In this document: one piece after another, positions 6,115 through 8,211 of the stretch | How positions within the stretch are numbered: position 1 is the first letter of the stretch | How the letters are laid out: each line of letters starts with the position of its first letter | NCBI GenBank assembly: GCA_017997855.1 | Contig: JAGOEF010000066.1 | Span: 1 to 8,211 of the forward strand | DNA length: 8,211 nucleotides | Direction of reading: 5' to 3' | DNA from: Bacteroidales bacterium | GTDB lineage: Bacteria > Bacteroidota > Bacteroidia > Bacteroidales > ML635J-15 | Notes under the pieces: generated by a model | The model's database searches: none | Told to the model about the DNA's origin: nothing | What the model saw: the letters and a program-made list of their open reading frames with translations, nothing else | Made by a program: the position numbers and the translations under genes

Positions 6115-7887
6115 ATGAACAATTTCTGGAAAATGTTTTTCGCAAGTATTCTGGGAGGCTTTGTTGCCCTGATACTGATTACACTCACTATGTTTGGAAC
6201 CTTCGGACTGCTGGTTTCTTCACTAAGTCCACAAGTTCCCGAAATTAAAAATAATTCGGTGCTGCAAATCCGGTTAAGTCAGGAGATTCCCGACCGCACT
6301 TCGAACAACCCTTTTGCGAATTTTAATTTTATGAATATGGAATCGTCGCAGGTTCTTGGTTTAAACGATATTTTAAAATCGCTCGAAAAGGCTAAAACCG
6401 ACGAACGCATCAAAGGGGTTTTTCTTGATGTTTCAGATATTCCGGCAGGGATGGCTACTATCGAAGAAATCAGAAATGCACTGCCGGAGTTTAAATCAAC
6501 CGGCAAATTTATTATTGCTTATTCCGATTTTTATACTCAAAAGTCGTATTATCTGGCTTCGGTTGCCGATAAAGTTTACCTGAATCCACAGGGGATGGTC
6601 GACTGGAGGGGTCTTTATTCACAGGTTGTATTCTTCAAAGGCACACTCGAAAAACTGGGAATCGAAGTGCAGGTTTTCCGTCACGGAAAATTTAAAAGTG
6701 CTGTAGAACCCTTTCTGCTTGACGAGATGAGCGAATCGAACAAGCTGCAAACCCTGACCTATACCCAAAGTCTCTGGGATCAGATACTTACCGGAATTAC
6801 CGCCACACGAAAAATCAGTGCTGACCAACTTAACCTGTATGCCGACAGCCTGATGCTGGATGATGCCAATGCTGCCCTTAGCCTTAAATTTGTCGACAAA
6901 CTAATGTATCGCGACGAAATTCTGGCAGAGCTAAAAGCCAAATCGGGCTACACCGATAAAAACGAAGATTTTCTGGTTTCGCTGAACACGTACAATAAAA
7001 TTCCCGTTACAGGCAAAAAGCAAAAAGTTTCCGACAACCGTGTTGCTGTAATATTTGCCGAAGGAAGCATTGTTGACGGCCAGGGATCAGAAGGCGAAAT
7101 TGGTGGCGATAAACTGGCTGCCGAAATAAGAAAAGCACGCGAAGACGAAAAGATTAAAGCGGTTGTTCTGCGTGTTAACTCTCCCGGAGGTTCCGGCCTC
7201 GCATCCGAAATAATACTTCGCGAAATGGAACTGACCAAGGCCATAAAACCGGTCGTTGTTTCGATGGGAAACCTGGCTGCATCCGGAGGTTATTACATTT
7301 CGTGCAAGGCAAGCTATATCTTTGCCCAGCCCAATACATTAACCGGGTCTATCGGTGTTTTCGGTTTGATTCCAAACCTGGGTAAAATGCTGAACGAAAA
7401 AATAGGACTCAGTTTCGACGGTGTAGGCACCAATGCACACAGCGACTGGGGTAATACAACCCGTGCGGTTGATCCCATGGAAGGTCGTCGCATTCAAAAA
7501 CAAATCGAGAATTTCTATGAAGTTTTCATTGGTCACGTTGCGCAAGGTCGTGGAATGACGAAAGCAGAAGTTGATTCAATTGGTCAGGGTCGCGTTTGGA
7601 GCGGGGCCAATGCGCTCAACATTGGTTTGGTTGACGAAATCGGCGGACTCGATAAGGCTGTGAAAAAAGCCGTTGAACTCGCCAAACTCGAAGATTACCG
7701 CATTAAGGAACTTCCCGAACAGAAAGACTTTTTCGAAACCATGATGACAGACTTCTCGAACCAGATGAATATGGATTTTATAAAAACTCAACTTGGCGAA
7801 GAATATCGTTATCTCGAAATCATTACATTTGTAAAAAATGCAACCGGTGTTCAAGCCCGTTTGCCTTACGATATTGTAGTGAACTAA
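6115..7887 (+). CDS. sppA: Signal peptide peptidase SppA, long (67K) type
   Basis: SppA is a membrane-anchored serine protease that degrades signal peptides after they are cleaved from exported proteins. It has 590 residues, comparable to the 618-residue E. coli enzyme. One N-terminal transmembrane anchor spans about 8-36, leaving the rest in the periplasm. Two homologous ClpP-like halves follow. The N-terminal half (about 46-265) supplies the general base in GKFKSAVEPF, Lys194. The C-terminal half (about 308-525) supplies the nucleophile in LAASGGYYIS, Ser390, preceded by the VNSPGGS loop (354-360) and followed by TGSIGVFG (410-417). The Ser/Lys dyad is therefore complete. The ATG at 6115 gives the expected short cytoplasmic tail MNNFWK. 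No terminator follows; the next reading frame starts 12 bp after the stop, so the two genes are probably co-transcribed. Confidence 0.96.
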   Translation: MNNFWKMFFASILGGFVALILITLTMFGTFGLLVSSLSPQVPEIKNNSVLQIRLSQEIPDRTSNNPFANFNFMNMESSQVLGLNDILKSLEKAKTDERIKGVFLDVSDIPAGMATIEEIRNALPEFKSTGKFIIAYSDFYTQKSYYLASVADKVYLNPQGMVDWRGLYSQVVFFKGTLEKLGIEVQVFRHGKFKSAVEPFLLDEMSESNKLQTLTYTQSLWDQILTGITATRKISADQLNLYADSLMLDDANAALSLKFVDKLMYRDEILAELKAKSGYTDKNEDFLVSLNTYNKIPVTGKKQKVSDNRVAVIFAEGSIVDGQGSEGEIGGDKLAAEIRKAREDEKIKAVVLRVNSPGGSGLASEIILREMELTKAIKPVVVSMGNLAASGGYYISCKASYIFAQPNTLTGSIGVFGLIPNLGKMLNEKIGLSFDGVGTNAHSDWGNTTRAVDPMEGRRIQKQIENFYEVFIGHVAQGRGMTKAEVDSIGQGRVWSGANALNIGLVDEIGGLDKAVKKAVELAKLEDYRIKELPEQKDFFETMMTDFSNQMNMDFIKTQLGEEYRYLEIITFVKNATGVQARLPYDIVVN

Positions 7888-7899
7888 ACCGAGATTGTT

Positions 7900-8211
7900 C
7901 TGAAAAAACTGTGGATTCCCATATTACTGATAATCCTGACTGCAGGCCCTCTCTGTGCTCAGGATTATCTTCTTTTTAACCGGTATGCCGCTTTCGGAGC
8001 AGCCCCGTCGCTTACTTCCGAAACAGACTATTATTCGGCCTTACACTGTAGTGCTTTCTGCACATCGAAACCAATGGATTCTTATAATTCCGAAAAAACG
8101 GCTGAACCCTGGCTGAAACGGAAACTATTCTATGAACATCTGGCAAAAACCGAAGGTGAAAACTTCACTATTCTTGCAGATCCATTATTCGATTTTGCAC
8201 TTTCGCGTGAG
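7900..8211 (+). CDS. Partial exported protein of unknown function, non-standard start
   Basis: A reading frame without stops runs from just after the sppA TAA to the window end. Reading CTG at 7900 as the start gives MKKLWIPILL, a hydrophobic core to about residue 17, and a signal peptidase I site after PLCA (before Q21-D22), exactly like a normal Bacteroidota export signal. The 104 visible residues continue with a mature domain containing HCSAFCTS, an ESEK-like charged stretch, and ILADPLFDFALSRE at the edge. The last piece resembles segments found in Bacteroidota outer-membrane beta-barrel proteins, but this is a weak impression. No ATG, GTG or TTG is available before residue 59 (ATG at 8074), and that one would discard the signal peptide. 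ATT at 7894 is the other candidate start. The frame is the same as that of sppA, 12 bp downstream, so translational coupling is possible. Confidence 0.65.
   Translation, partial: MKKLWIPILLIILTAGPLCAQDYLLFNRYAAFGAAPSLTSETDYYSALHCSAFCTSKPMDSYNSEKTAEPWLKRKLFYEHLAKTEGENFTILADPLFDFALSRE

Noticed and set aside
6279..7854. Several minus-strand frames opposite sppA (62-98 codons)
   Set aside because: All are antisense shadows of a gene with complete catalytic residues.

Overview
The window looks like ordinary chromosome from a member of the Bacteroidota. I base this on the gene families present (a MmcQ/YjbR protein, a short class I phosphomannose isomerase, a 590-residue SppA and a PolB-type exonuclease), on exported proteins whose signal peptides end in A-Q, on the absence of Shine-Dalgarno sequences, and on several copies of the Bacteroidota -7 promoter element TAnnTTTG. 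Genus or family cannot be read from the sequence alone. No phage, transposase, integrase, CRISPR array, tRNA or rRNA is visible.

Layout. Positions 1-210 hold two nearly identical 101-bp tandem units plus the start of a third. They are built from 8-bp sub-repeats that form compact imperfect hairpins. Next come three plus-strand genes: a small MmcQ/YjbR protein (268-612), a large exported ankyrin-repeat protein (700-2541, clearly more AT-rich than its neighbours) and an unrecognised lipoprotein with many cysteines (about 2713-3621). The lipoprotein gene meets, tail to tail with only 3 bp between stop codons, a minus-strand pair: uridine kinase (udk, 4950 to 4342) followed 6 bp later by a predicted PolB-like 3'-5' exonuclease (4335 to 3625). 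From a 60-bp divergent promoter region the plus strand resumes with mannose-6-phosphate isomerase (5011-5994) and, after 120 bp with its own -7 element, signal peptide peptidase SppA (6115-7887). A further exported protein begins 12 bp after sppA and runs off the end. It has no ATG, GTG or TTG in a suitable place and seems to start at CTG or ATT.

How they fit together. Most of the content is housekeeping: nucleoside salvage (udk), interconversion of mannose-6-P and fructose-6-P for surface sugars (manA), and membrane proteolysis of signal-peptide remnants (sppA). The ankyrin protein and the lipoprotein are envelope proteins of unknown role. I found no convincing new multi-gene system. The points most worth a second look are the hairpin-forming tandem repeat, the non-standard start after sppA, the overlapping divergent promoters between udk and manA, and a T9 tract inside the likely promoter of the ankyrin gene.
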